Source: Pyrocephalus nanus | Lineage: Eukaryota > Chordata > Aves > Passeriformes > Tyrannidae | Length of the DNA: 64,000 nt | Assembly: GCA_038380795.1 (NCBI GenBank) | Contig: CM076266.1 | Span: forward strand, 14,606,145-14,670,144 | Direction of reading: 5' to 3' | Shown here: positions 1 through 12,234 of the stretch, piece after piece | Layout: the number at the start of each line of letters is the position of its first letter | How positions within the stretch are numbered: the stretch's first letter is position 1 | Program-made: the position numbers and the translations under genes | Notes under the pieces: model-generated | What the model saw: the letters and a program-made list of their open reading frames with translations, nothing else | The model's database searches: none | Told to the model about the DNA's origin: nothing

Positions 1-1148
1 GTGTTGCATTTCCTAGAACAAAACAATACACTGAATGTGAGACTTATTTTTTTAGAATGGAATTGGAATGATTTAACTTCTAAGACTAAGGAGGTATTTC
101 AAGGCAAGGAGAAAGATTAAGGCATCACCTGTAGAAACAACAACAGAGTTGTCTTGGATCTTGTGGGAAAGAGGGGCAGATGTAAACCCACATGATCCTA
201 AGATCCCTAATTATCTTTTCAGTTCTTTGTTCCAAAACACACAGTACTCCACCACCCTCTCTAGGGACAAATAATGGAGAAACACAAAGGGGTAGCGAGG
301 TGGTGGCAGGACAGTCATATTCCTTGGGTCCTCCACATGCCAATACACTGTCAGGTGCTGCATGTCTTACTAGAGATCAGCTTCCTATAAGGCAGAAATC
401 GAGAATTGTTTCTCTGATGCAGCATTACCTGCAGGTGCTTTATATCCCCTCTTGCCTTCTGAAACTTTAAATGCTTCTGTTTAATATGACAGAGCTCTCT
501 AAAGTCATACCATTGTGCATATTCTGTTAAGAGCTAAGTGCAAAAGTGATTGAAAATACAGTTTATTAAGTGTATGCAGCTTGTGAATGACCTGTCAAAA
601 CTGCTGGGTTTTCACTTCAGTTATAGAGCAGATTTTATTTTTATGTGGTGCTAGGTTGACAAAGCAGTGTTATCTGTGGAGTAATTGGTATGCAGAACCA
701 CTTGCAGAGGAGAGTAGCTACTGATTTACCAATCAAATAGCTGTGGGAAGTACAGCAGGTGTATAATGATTCCTTTCAGGAACGTAACCCTTGTGAGACT
801 CTCTAGCATTGTGTCTTATTTAAGTTCTTATTGCCAAAAAATAGGACTCTCACAGGGTAATACATTAGGTAGAGCAGATAATTCATGTGAATTTTTATCT
901 ATATTAAAGCTTTGCAAGCTTTAATTCTAGTAGGGGCAACAAAAGCAAAACCTTATCTATTTTCCAGGGCTTGTTGCAGTTGACACTAATCTGTTAGGTT
1001 CTCAGAATACCATCCCCTAGAGTTGTTTTCATATTTAAAGTGCATTCAATTTCATTTGGATAATGTAAAATAAAGCATCAGTAAATTTGAATAATCCAAG
1101 GTACAGTTGTGATGTATATATTTGTAAGCCGTGTTTCTTTCCATGCAG
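1..1148 (+). other. KIF5B: KIF5B intron (3' part)
   Basis: This is intronic sequence ahead of the last main KIF5B coding exon. It is AT-rich and T-biased on the + strand, and every reading frame has frequent stops. It ends in a clear polypyrimidine-AG acceptor (TTTCTTTCCATGCAG, ending at 1148). I looked for the preceding KIF5B exon (the coiled-coil/tail segment ending in ...SAQI) and did not find it, so that exon lies upstream of the window. Confidence 0.8.
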
Positions 1149-1282
1149 CTAAGCCTATCCGTCCTGGCCAGCATCCAGCAGCTTCTCCAACTCATCCAAG
1201 TGCAATTCGTGGTGGAGGTGCGTTCACTCAGAACAGCCAGCCTGTTGTACTGCGTGGAGGGGGACGGCAAGACAAAGTGTAA
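1149..1282 (+). CDS. KIF5B: KIF5B, C-terminal tail exon (partial gene)
   Basis: This is the last main coding exon of the kinesin-1 heavy chain, a plus-end-directed microtubule motor that carries mitochondria, vesicles and other cargo. Read from the split codon G|CT, it encodes A followed by [20 protein letters not shown], then [23 protein letters not shown]. This matches the disordered extreme C-terminal tail of vertebrate KIF5B as I remember it (human ends ...RGGGGKQV); the KIF5A and KIF5C tails differ. The motor head, stalk and the IAK autoinhibitory motif are all encoded upstream of the window. The exon starts after an AG acceptor at 1148. In unspliced reading the stop is TAA at 1280-1282, but that stop sits inside a perfect donor (GTAAGT, 1279-1284). 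If the exon ends at 1278 and joins 3519, the protein ends ...DKVC with TGA at 3523-3525. Identity is near certain; the exact last residue is not. Confidence 0.95.
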
Positions 1283-3518
1283 GTTTGTCTTGTAGGATTT
1301 TTTCAAATGTGTGATCAAACTGCTTTGTATTAGGTTTAATACAGTTCATTCTGTGGCATTAAGTCACTTGGATAGTCAGATTAACTTCTCTTCTTTACGG
1401 AATTTTATGGTTAGTGGAACAGTATGCATGTCCATCTGATGAAAGATGCTGCTGCTTTTCTTATAAAGCTGGTATTTGTTGTAAAGTGGTAGTTCTGGAG
1501 TTGTTCTGCTGGAGTAGAACAAAATGTGAAAACAATCAGTTGAAAATAGTTACCAGTCACAGACAATAACTACTGTTTGGGAAAGGAGTGGACATATAAA
1601 TTCTTTTGGCTTGCTGGTATCTTTCTAAATATGGTTTTCTTCAGGAAAACATTCAGTGATGAAGTAAAAATGACACTATTGTTACATGTTATTTGCTTTT
1701 CTTACTGCTTGATGTGTCAGTGATTTGGAATTATAACAGAAGAACTCGTGTCTTCATCCAGTAGACTTAAAATGTTAGCCTAGCTAAAACGCAATTACTC
1801 TAATTGAAATTAATACATACATTTATTAATCTCCAAAGTATCACTTATTAATGTGCAGATCTCTAATCTCCAAAGCAATTACAGAGCGTGGTACTTGATA
1901 TGCTGAAGTTGCTTTACAGAATCACATGATTTTAGTTAATGTCTGCTCTATAGTTGGTCTGTTGCTCACCCAGCAGTAATGCTTTACTCTCCATTGTCAT
2001 CTTCACTTTTGAGCATGTTCATAAATATCTTCTAGACATTCCCTTAGTTATCAGCATCTTCATTTTGAAAGTACACCTAAAATGATTGTGGGGTGCTCTA
2101 ATCCTGGGTGCTCCTATTCTGAAGGGCTCCAGAGCAGCTTATGTTAAACTTGTTTCTACTAATTTAGAGAAAATTGGGCTGTAGTACTAGTCAGGGGACC
2201 TGGTTCTGTTCAAGTAGTATCTCTTAATAAGTAAGAGATTGAAGTGATGGGTACCTTAACCTTGAATAATACCTTAAATGACCAAGGAGCTGGCAGTTCA
2301 TGGACTCTTGATCATGGACATGTTGAGAGTAATCTTTAGGTAGCTACTTTGACTACAAAGACAATATAGCTCAGCTGTCCAATGTAGAGACATTTCAAGG
2401 TATGATTGACCCAATTTATTTTAGTTGTCCTCATTAGCATGAGTTTGCACATGCTCTGATGTTGCCTAGAATGCAAACTGAAAAGAACCTATTTAGTCTC
2501 ATAGTTTAAGCTTTAGAAGACCAGATATAATCAGTGATAAATAGTTAAAATAGGAATTGGCATCTTACTGTGAAAAAGAGCTTTCACTGTTGCTCCTGGA
2601 GAATTTAAATAGGAGACTTGGCACTTCGACTTTTGGACTATGTGTAGGTAAATCACAAAGGAGTACAAAATGGCTCCGGATTGTCTAGAACACCTTTTTA
2701 ACAAACAAAACAAAACACTCCCACGTTATATGCTCACAGAATCAGTTGCAAAGCTTTCCTGTAATTCTGCTGATGTCACCATGTCCCCTATTGCGGTAGA
2801 GCCAAGCGGAGTTTAGCACTTTAAGGCAGGAGACTTATAATTCATTTATATTTTCCTGTCTTATTCTTGGAAGAACCTGTCTCTTATGGAAGCAAAGGAA
2901 CAAAACTTTTTGAGCTTATTTTACTATTAAATATAAACTTGTTCTGAGCTTGTGAATACTCTGGTGGCCAGGATCATTTTTCTCTTTTTGAGGATAAATA
3001 CAGATTATTATCTTCTGATAATAAGATAAGAACTTCGGGGATAGTTGGAACATGATATACTTTTTAACTTTTGGAGACCACTATTTAACAAATTATTCTG
3101 AACGCATTAAAGAAGTACAGAAGTGATAAATTAAAATCATTAATGCCAAATGATCTCTTAATTCCCATTCCATCTTTCCAAAATACCCAAGTCAGAACTT
3201 TGCAATAACTGGTAGGTGGTATCCATGCAGTTGTCACTAACCTGAAAAAGCAGCAGCAGTCATGAAAAATGGAGCAGTGGTTTCTCTCTGAAGTGTTTAC
3301 TCCATTAATGCAGTTAAGATTGCACACCCAGTGGATTCGTTGTGCTGTAAATGCTTTGTGTTGTGTGATTTCTCACTTTAAAGTAAATGTTTTATTAGCG
3401 CTTATCTGAGTGGTCTAAGAACTGAGCTCTTAAATCTATGTAAATAGTGATATAGTCTACTGTAAATGTAAGTCACTTGGCATTTTTGGCTTAACTCTGT
3501 GATTTTTCTCATTTACAG
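1279..3518 (+). other. KIF5B: KIF5B last intron
   Basis: A 2.24 kb intron is inferred between the GTAAGT donor at 1279 and the TTTTTCTCATTTACAG acceptor ending at 3518. It is AT-rich with no open frame of note. Sequence resembling the vertebrate KIF5B 3'UTR resumes only after 3519, which supports splicing. If the intron is retained, it would simply lengthen the 3'UTR, because the in-frame stop precedes it. Confidence 0.75.
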
Positions 3519-4548
3519 TTGCTGAAAAGTAAATGCAGCGTGAGGAGTATCGGATATTGTGTAGAGGGAGTCATTCCATGACAATAATCTCTCCATTTGG
3601 GGACTGTAGGATTATTTTCTGAAAATGTATAAATTATACCTGGCCTGTACAGCTCTTCCCCCTTCTACAAATTCTGCTAACTTGATTCCCAAAAAAACAA
3701 AAAACTAGAGTGCAATTTTGGCGTCTTGAAAAACGACATGTTACTTAAAGTGTAGCTCTGCTTATTACACAGTTTGTCTTTCATGTCTTAAATTTAGTCT
3801 GCACTGTGCCAAGCTGAATGTACGTTGAGAAAATCTTAGTTCCAGTTTTCTAGCTTAATTTGTGTACATCTTATTGTCTTAGGGAATGTGCAACAGTGTT
3901 TAAGTATACTTTCATTTTTATCACTTCACATAACACTACATGTCCCACTGAACTAGGGCGGCACTCTACGTCACGGTTTTCTTTTGGAATGCTACATAGA
4001 GCATTGGAACTAAATCTGTTTGTACAGTGTAAGAATACTGAAGTGCTTACGACAACTGCCACGAGGCACCGCGATCGCTACACCACAGATCTCAAGAGTT
4101 CAGTATGAACACGGCTGTATAACTGTTATCTCATTAAACGCCCGGTTATCGGGTGACTTAGAATTAAATATTGTACAGTAATAAGAGTAAACCTAAGTTT
4201 ACAAAACAGACTCTGGCAATGGATTATCCCATCTGTCCTGTTCCTGATTCTGCACACAGTACAGTCTGGTGGAGTGAAAACATTCTGCTTCATTGCGATG
4301 AGCCTGTCTGTCCATTTGTCTGTACCTGTGATGGTTCACTTTCGCTGTTTTGGAAGAGCGAAATGGGCGCAATCTAAAATGTAACTTAATATTCCACTAC
4401 ATACAGTACTGGAATTTTTGGCTAAAATTTTAATTTTCACTCAGAAAAACCTTTTTCAGCAACAGGCTAATGGATTCAGATGCATAAATAGAGGACACAA
4501 CTTTTTAAAACTGATGTATCTGGAAATCCCAGAGACACGTGTTTAAAA

Positions 4549-4660
4549 TAATAATAAAATAAAGTGCTACCCTGAATTGTATTTGTAATCCATTTGTAAG
4601 TAGGTATATGAAATGTCCAAAGTAGTAGTTAATGAATATTTTTCCTCTCTTTGCAATAAA
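4549..4660 (+). terminator. KIF5B: KIF5B proximal poly(A) signals (candidate)
   Basis: There is a clustered AATAATAAAATAAAG at about 4549-4563 and an AATAAA at 4655-4660, the latter followed within 25 nt by GT-rich sequence. Use of either would give a short KIF5B 3'UTR of about 1.1 kb. That these sites are used is inferred from sequence only. Confidence 0.4.
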
Positions 4661-6069
4661 GTCCTGTAAAGTGGCTAACAAAATGAAACGTGGATTTTTT
4701 TGTTTTGTTTTGAGCTCCAGTACTCCCACTGAGCCTAATCCAGGGTTTAAAATTTTATAGCAGAATTTGCTTAACTTATTCATAGGGTTTAGCCACTATA
4801 ATTTTTAGAACAGCCTTCTTCTGTATAGAAACTGGCTACCAGGTCTTTGAGAGAGAAGGAACTTAGTATTACTGGAAGAATTCGGTGAGCTCTCCTGACC
4901 TGGTTGGTACCACTTTTTGTTCTGGCTTGAATTTTTTTATTTTTTTGCTGGGTATTAATCAGTTATTGTGGAAACAGTAGAAACTCTGTGACTGTTCAGA
5001 CAGCAAATCACTTTCAACTTTTATATTTTAAATAGGCAAAATATTTATATTATGATGGGTTATAGTCAAATTTTAGACCTTGAACCACTTTTTTCTATTT
5101 CTACAGTAGTCTGAATTTTTAATAGTTTGATTTTTAAAGGTTGAGTGTATCAGTTGGAAATCTCACTCTTTTGGAGTTTTCAGCTTTTAATACAGTTTTG
5201 TTCATTAGGGCTGCCAAACACTCCAAACTTGCAGTTGTTTTAGAGCACAGTTGAAGACAGCATACTGAGCAAAGAAAAATAAAGGAACAGCAAACCATCT
5301 TGAATTAAATTCCTCATAATGGAAACAGCACTGTCCATTATTTTTCTCAATGTTAACTACAGGTTTTCAGACCTTCATTTGTCAATGTGCAATCATAAAA
5401 GCAAAACAACACACTGAAATGAAGCAGGATTTTTTTCTCATGCCTGTGAGTGGGGGTTTCATTCCTGTAGGTAATTGTCATGGGTTTTGGTGCTGAAAAT
5501 TGCTGTGTTTAAAAAAATAGATTAAATAGTAACTAGTGTGTAGCTCAGTGTACATCACCTTTTTATATTTAAACTTTTTTTTTTTTTTATTTGAAACCTT
5601 TTATGACGTTTACCAAGAACTGCCTCTTAAAATGTAAAAAAATTACAGAAACAAACACACAACTTTCTTTGCTTTCTGGTTTGGCTGTCATGGGTCAGCC
5701 AGACAGGACAGTTACTGTATTTTGTAAATTAAAATATTCAGTCTATACAGGGAATGTTCAACACTGCTATTTCAACTTGCAGTCTTTGAATGGTTCTTAT
5801 TTTTATGTTCCTCTAGATCATATTTTTAAAAGATGGTTTAGGATAGGAACTTGGTGAAATAATATTTATTTCTGGTGAACAACTAAATTATTTACATAAC
5901 TTAAATGCTGACTCACTACTGTGTGTAACTCTAAATTTGACATGAGGACAAGTCTACCTGTGGAATATGATTTAACTTCAGTACACTTAAGATGCATTAA
6001 AACAATTGGTTTGGGGAAGACGCCATATAGTTTTAACTTACCTGCATGCTGTAAATGTATTTGTGTTTA

Positions 6070-6075
6070 AATAAA
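6070..6075 (+). terminator. KIF5B: KIF5B distal poly(A) signal
   Basis: A canonical AATAAA is followed about 20-30 nt downstream by T/GT-rich sequence (TTCTTTGTGCATTTATTCGG), the usual arrangement for cleavage and polyadenylation. It is the best candidate for the main end of KIF5B transcripts, near 6095. Confidence 0.7.
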
Positions 6076-6095
6076 GAGAAGAAAAATCTTTGAAC

Positions 6096-8049
6096 TTCTT
6101 TGTGCATTTATTCGGTTTATAATCTCTACACCTGTTTTTTTACATTGTTCTCCACACAATACTTTTCACTTGATAGGTTTCATAACCACTTTTATCTTTG
6201 TAAATTGTGATCACTTGGTGTCTCTAAACCTCTTATGTCCATGTTAGTTAATAAAAGTAAGCTTTTCCCCACACAAATACAGATATTTAAGCCTTAGTCA
6301 TCAGAAGACTGTTCACAATAGAAAAAGACACACAAACAATAAAATCCCAAACTAAACAAAAGAACAGGAAAAAAACCCCCACCTAATTGATACTTATGGA
6401 AATGTTAGACATCAGTTACAGCCATGTTCCATCAGACTTTGCACCTCTCTAGTCTGGGATTACTTTGATTTCCCCAAAGATACACTTGTTATGTAGTTGA
6501 TTTTTATTGGCTTCTCTTTGTTGTGAATGCTTTGGTTTGTGGTTGGTTTGGGTGATTGTTTTTTGGGGGGGGGGGGGAGGGGGTTGAGGTTTTTTGTTGA
6601 TTTTTTGTAATATCAACTGGTGTATCCTGTTAAGAGAAGATGACTCAGTCACAGCAGTGCAGTGCTGGCTTTGGACTGGATTTGTGTCTCTGCTCGATGA
6701 CCAACTGGGACCTTTTTAATTGCAGACAATGACTACTAAGGGATGATCAAAAGGAAAGTAAAACTCCTTGCACTCTGAAGTTTCTGGGGACCAATGTATG
6801 ATCTGAAATTACGAAAAAATATTATTGCGTCTCCTGACAGGGAAAAGCTGTGGGTACCTCCACTGACAAAACTGATAGGGAATTAACTGGTAGAACAGTT
6901 TTGTTCCAAGGGCTGGCCTGAGTGGCTTCCCTGTTGAACGTACCAAGAACTTGTAAACACCAATTTAGGCAGTGTCAAAATTCATCACTCTATTTAACAT
7001 GTGCTATGTGCAAAACTGTCACGTAAGTACGTATTAAGTACGTAATAGAACCTCACTAAATAACAGAGATCATGTCTGGAAGATGATTACTGAAGACTGA
7101 TGGGTGTGTTAGAATTTTTGCCTGAGAAGTTTTGAGCTGATGAATCTTTCCAAATATCCTACAGGACTGTTCATCGTTTCAGCTTTAAGCAGTCCTTGCT
7201 GGGGAGAATGACGTGGGACTGGGCAGGGAGGGTAATTTGAGCTGCTGCCTCCTTTTAGTGTTCTGTTGTGAAGGCTGAACGTGCAGAGGGTATCAGTCAG
7301 CTCGGCTGTCCAGTATCATGGGGAAAGTTACATGAAGGAAAATACAGTACAAAAGAAAAGAGCCTATTTAAATTTGTCAAGGAAGTAGGAGACCGATGAC
7401 TTTAAAAGGGAAAGACGGGGTGTTGCAGGAATACGTTTCAGCAGTGCACTCCCTGTTGTGGGACAGAGCTCAATCCATCAGCTTCTCCTACAGCACCAAG
7501 GCAAGTGTTGTTCTGTACCTGCAGCAAGTAACAGCAGTGGGGGAGCAGCATAACCCACATTCTCTGCGTTCCTAAATCCACAAAACTGGGCGTGGAGGTG
7601 ACTCGGAGGTGCCCCCAGGCGTGTGTTAAAGAGCTATTTCCACAGCTTCTACTGAGAGGAACAAATGAGAACTGTCTTGTAAGTCAACTGAACTGTCTCC
7701 TGCAGTTGGAGACAAATACACTTCATGGCTGATAACACTGTACCGGAGATACCTGTGAAGCTGCTCGCTGTTTTAGTAGATTCTTGATGTGGCTTTTGTC
7801 AGCAAAGTAAAAGGTTAAAGGTAAATTAGCTCAGCAAAGTGTATATGTCGTGTTATGCTGTCGGTTTATCGCCTACATCAACAGGTCTCATCAGCCAGTG
7901 GGGTTTTGTGCTGCCGGGACAGATGTTTTACATGATCACCCAGCATCCTTTAAAGAAGTGGGTGTTGGCAGAGTATTTCGTGGTGATCTTCTCATGAGAG
8001 GGTGTAAATGATTCGTTAAACGATTTTACTGCAGGAAATACCCTTCAGC
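6096..8049. other. Intergenic sequence downstream of KIF5B
   Basis: About 2 kb without a recognisable gene. It holds an A/C-rich stretch at about 6330-6382, the poly-G tract listed separately, and a short direct repeat of AAGTACGTA at 7025-7033 and 7036-7044. No splice-bounded coding segment is evident on either strand. Confidence 0.6.
6565..6583 (+). repeat. Poly-G tract (G13-A-G5)
   Basis: Thirteen consecutive G, one A and five more G, flanked by T-rich sequence. A run this long can form a G-quadruplex and is prone to length error in sequencing. It lies about 490 bp past the KIF5B distal poly(A) signal. Confidence 0.85.
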
Positions 8050-9270
8050 AGAAACCATGACAGAACTTACTGTTCTGCCCAGGAAAGCTCCTTTCAACCA
8101 CTGTGCGGCCTCTCTGTGCATAGTGCCGGCTGCCCTGGGACTGTGGTGTCCAGGCCCTGGTTTGCAGAGGGGCCTGCAGCAGGGTGACCCCCACTTCCTG
8201 CTGCTGCTGGAAGAGGGAAGCTCCTTTGGGAGAGGGTGTCCTCTCACACGTGCCCTGGGGGCTGTTCCCTGTCGGGTTCCCTCATCCTGGTGGGTTGTCC
8301 TGCAGAGGCAGCGGAGCTCCTACTGCTGAACCTCTGCCCCTTCAGCCTGGAGGGCTCCCCTCTGCCCACCTGGGGACCTGGGCTTGAGTGACTTGCCACT
8401 GTGCTGGACAATCTGCCTTGAAAGAAATTGCTATTGCTGTTCCTACAGGTCTGCTTTCCTCTGGAACGTGAGGCCATGTGCTCAGGGCCATGCAACAGGA
8501 GACGTGCTGAGCCGTGAGTCTTGAGTGGAAGGAGTACAGGCCAGGCTGTGGTGGAGTAATAGAAGTTTTGAATTTTGCGTGTGTGACACTTTCTGGGTCT
8601 TAGGTTCAGCTTATAATAACAAATGACGAGTTCTTCCCCTGCCATGGCTGAGCTCATCCTCGCTGCCCAGCGAAGCACCGTTGTGTCGGGCAGCCCACAA
8701 GGATGTGATGAAGCATGAGCCACACTTGTCATCTCACTGCTCAGGGCAGTCAAAACGGAATTCCCATCGGGGGCTGAGGTTCCAGCTGGTGAGCGACAGC
8801 CAGCACTAGCCTGGCTCACGGCAGCTCCTGCTGTAGGCTCTGTATCTACCCGAGACCTCAGGGCCATGAGAGAGCACGGGGAAAGATGGGCCCTCGTGCA
8901 ATGGGAACTGCCGATCCAGGGATCCCTTGGCTCGGGCCTCTGTTCCGCCTTGGTCTGGAATCCCGGTTCGGCAGCCGGGCCCTGGATCAGTCCTGGATCC
9001 GGTGCCCGTTCAGCGCCAGGGGGCGCGCGGGGCTCGCGGGGGATCCCCTGTGGATACCCTGGAATCGCGTTTGATTCCCGGCGTTCGGCACTGCGACGGG
9101 TGCTGGGATCGCCCGCTGTCACCAGCCCGGGGCTCCCGGGCATCGCTGCCCCCCTGCCTGTGTTCCCGTGTCCCTCTCCCCCGCCAAGAGCCGCCTTTTC
9201 CCACAGCCGGCGGTGCTGCTCCTTCCCGCCGAGCTGCATAGGATTGGATCCCGACATTAAAATACTGTGA
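8050..9270. promoter_or_regulatory. GC/CpG-rich intergenic patch
   Basis: A 1.2 kb GC-rich block stands out from AT-rich flanks, with the highest CpG density at about 8850-9230. It produces long overlapping open frames on both strands (the longest is 387 codons on the minus strand, 8244-9407). These look like by-products of base composition: they are low-complexity, rich in P/G/S/R, and contain no domain I recognise. GGATCC-like motifs recur (about 8919, 8995, 9041, 9247). It could be an unmethylated regulatory element, an unannotated non-coding RNA promoter or an insulator; see the CTCF-like site inside it. Confidence 0.5.
9008..9028 (+). promoter_or_regulatory. CTCF-like binding motif
   Basis: The core CCAGGGGGCGC at 9016-9026 agrees with the well-known CTCF consensus (CCANNAGGGGGCGC type), with GC-rich flanks. 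The motif is on the + strand. Its place between two independently transcribed genes fits an insulator or loop-anchor role, but binding is inferred. Confidence 0.5.
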
Positions 9271-12234
9271 AAAGCTGCGTGTTGTGTTTCTGAACAAGAA
9301 CCAGAATATTCTCCTAGGCATTTTCCGCTCTTTATTGAAACCTTTTTTTCTTTTTTCTTCAAGAAAATACTTTGAAATGTCACAAAAATTTGTTTTTTAA
9401 ACTGCAAAATAATGGTATAAAATGGAGAAAGTCAGACCTGTGCAGTGGGTGAATAATTATCAAATCAATTTATAGATGAAGCTTGAGACATTTTTGTATT
9501 TTTCTCACATTTCCAGCTGACTCGTCTCCACTGATCCACAGACAACTTGAGCAGCACGTGAGAGGTGGGAAGAGTCATTCCTGATGAGAAATGGATATTT
9601 TTCCCCCACAGTCATTATTGTAGAGGACTGTCAGTTTCCCTTGGCAGCCCGTACAATGGGCTTGCTCTTTAATAAATGCAGATAGCATTAAATTAATGTT
9701 TCGTTCCCATGGTGACAAACACTGGCATCCAGTTCCAGGGCAGGATAATTCAACAACAATATGGCAGCAAACAAGTACTTTGCCTGTTCCAGGCTAATCA
9801 GAGATGCAGTGTTCAAACTGGAGTCAGAGCATCCACATAACTTGGAGTGAGTTTATTAACCTGGTCACACGCTGGTGAAAATGAGCTGAGGACTGGGAAA
9901 TGAGAGAATATGCATTCAAACAAACAAAGATGCCAAAGTGCATAAAAATAAGCAATTTTAATAAAAAATTTCCTTCTATTCTTCATCCAGCTTTAACTGG
10001 AACCTGCACAGGAGCTGTCAGAGGAGGAGAACTGAATACACACCTGACTGCGGGAGTGTAAGCACGAGAGGAAATGAAGAAGAGGATACTTGGTTCATAT
10101 GCTTTTCTGACAAAGCTGATAGAAATTGGGCTACCAACCTGGGGAATGGTGGAGTTTGGCTTTGTCATGTTCTTGGTCAGAGTTTGGCAGCCTACAACAA
10201 AGGAAGGGGACCCAGAGATGTTTGGAAAATATTGCATGAAAGAGCTGCAGCAAACAAGAGCAGATACCCACCACTGAGAAACTCAAAGGGCTGATGAAGC
10301 CTGAAGGATGGGCAGAGCCCCCCAGCACCCTGCCATGCTGCTGGGAAGGGACCTGCTGGCCCTTGGGCAAGACCTGGCTCTGAGGCTCCTTTGTCAGCTT
10401 CTCCTCTGCTCTCTGTGTGCCCCCCTGCTGATGCATAGCTGGTGGGCCTTCATTAGGCCCAGCAGTGAATCTTTCTTTTGAAGTCATAATACACATGGGA
10501 AGACTCTCCAGAGGGAACAAGATGCTGAGCTTTCTGAGACAACTTGCAAAGAAGCAGAGATTTTGCAGGGACAGGAAATTCAGCCTTCACTATTACAACG
10601 TGCCCCAGGGTTTTGTTCTGCATATCAGCAGTTCTGCAGGAGGGAAAGGACCAGCGTCAGCCTGGTAAAACACAGGGTTCCCCTTTCACTTGTGCTCATC
10701 TTTATGGGCTTTCTGAAAAGGTTATTTTGCTGCATATGTTCTCACTGAGAGCAGTGCTTCAGTTAGTGCTTGTGATAAAATTTTACGGGTGCTGGTTGCT
10801 TTTTACTTTTCATCAGATTAGTTATTTAAAAGCATTTCATTTGTGTCCCCTAGAATTAGGCTGAAGATTCTCATCACACTTGTTTTTTTATTAATGAAAG
10901 CTCTTGGAGACACATCTGGCATGTTTTATTGATCATAGTCTCATGGCTGGAAGCTCATTTTTGGTAGCTATAGCAACAGAACTTTTTTTCTCAAATATCA
11001 ACATAACTCCACAAAAAGTAGAGTAAGGGGGAGCAGATTATTTAAATTACTAGATAGCTAATAACTCCTTTTTCTGTAACCAATTCTGAGATTTCTAATT
11101 TGATATAGTAAATAATGGATAGGAACAAAATCATTTGACAACTACATCTGCTGTGGAAGCTCTTGAAAGCAAATAACATGGGTGCACATGGTGTCTCAGG
11201 AGTCCTTTTTGGTGGTTGTCCATTGCTCCCATCCTGCTGGGCTGCTGGGATCACAGACAGGCTGGGAGCACAGACCCTGGAGGAGCAGCACCATGGAGCA
11301 CATATTTGCAGCCCTCCCTCTGCTGTCCAGACAGGCAGGGGCCTCAGACACTGCCCACAGCAGCAGGGCTCACTCCTGCTCCTGGGGAAAAGAGACACTC
11401 CCAAAATGTGCCTGAGGGTTAAGACAAGATGATATAGAGTGAAATAGTAACTCTCTATAAGTGTGCTCTGATGCATAAAAACTCCTATGGGGTTGGCACC
11501 ACCAAGTTGTTCTTATCAGAGACATTCTCAGGTGTGTCTGCTCAGGCACAGGCCTCCTCTGAACCAGAGGACCTGCAGGTAACCTGGCTTGTGTTGTGGG
11601 ATGGCTCTTCCCTCTGCTTCCAGCTCCAGTGTTTGGCTCTGAGAGCATTCATTGCTGTGTTTCTTCATCCTGCCTAATAGCAGCATCCTGCTTGCACTTG
11701 AAACTGGTGGTGCTGGGACAGCCAAATGAAGCAGTGGGTGGATGCTGTTGCCTCCCTTGCTTTCCCTTAGGGCTTTCCAGCAAGGCAAGTGGAGAACCAC
11801 CCTCAGTCTTCAGCCAGAGCAGAAGGTCAGATCCAGCTGTGGCCGGCTGACTTGTCCAAGTCTGCAAGAAACTACAGAGGGGTATAAACTACTTTCTAAA
11901 AAATTTCTAGACATTCAAACCTTGACATCATCTTTACAGCAACTAGAAAAGAAATAGCCCTTTGGAAGTGCTAGACAGCCCAGTCCTGAGAAAATTGCAG
12001 AGGGCGAAGGGCAGGCTCCTTCCCTGGGGGCCCCAACTGCTGCCCAGGTGGGGGCTGGAAACTGTTCCCATCAGCTCCGTGGCTGGTGGGCAGAGCAAAA
12101 CACTTTGCTGCCCTTAACATGTTCCCCCAACTGGTGACTGTATTCCCCAGGTCCCACTCCTAGTGTGGGAGGTCTCCCTGGGCCACACAGGCTCAGGCAG
12201 AACAGAGGTTCTTAGCAGCACTCTACAAAGGGCC
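9271..12234. other. Intergenic sequence
   Basis: About 3 kb of mixed AT-rich and moderately GC-rich DNA with no recognisable gene. Open frames of 60-145 codons occur on both strands, for example around 11042-11476 and 10131-10520 on the minus strand. They overlap one another, resemble no protein family I know and lack supporting splice structure. Confidence 0.55.

Larger units (their letters stand above)
3519..6095 (+). other. KIF5B: KIF5B terminal exon, mostly 3'UTR
   Basis: This is the terminal KIF5B exon. The first part (about 3570-3800) contains blocks such as AAATTATACCTGGCCTGTAC and a TTACACAGTTTGTCTTTC block that I recall from the human KIF5B 3'UTR, which fixes strand and identity. 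If the upstream donor is used, only two codons' worth of sequence is coding here (TGC TGA, up to 3525). The exon is T-rich, with AU-rich stretches and a local CpG patch around 3955-4160 that is unusual for a 3'UTR. Candidate poly(A) signals occur at about 4549-4563, 4655 and 6070. The distal one gives a UTR of about 2.6 kb, close to the long mammalian UTR. The exact cleavage site near 6095 is inferred. Short open frames inside the exon are not coding. Confidence 0.85.

Noticed and set aside
11042..11867. Cluster of 60-144-codon frames on both strands
   Set aside because: Mutually overlapping frames in moderately GC-rich DNA with no known domains.
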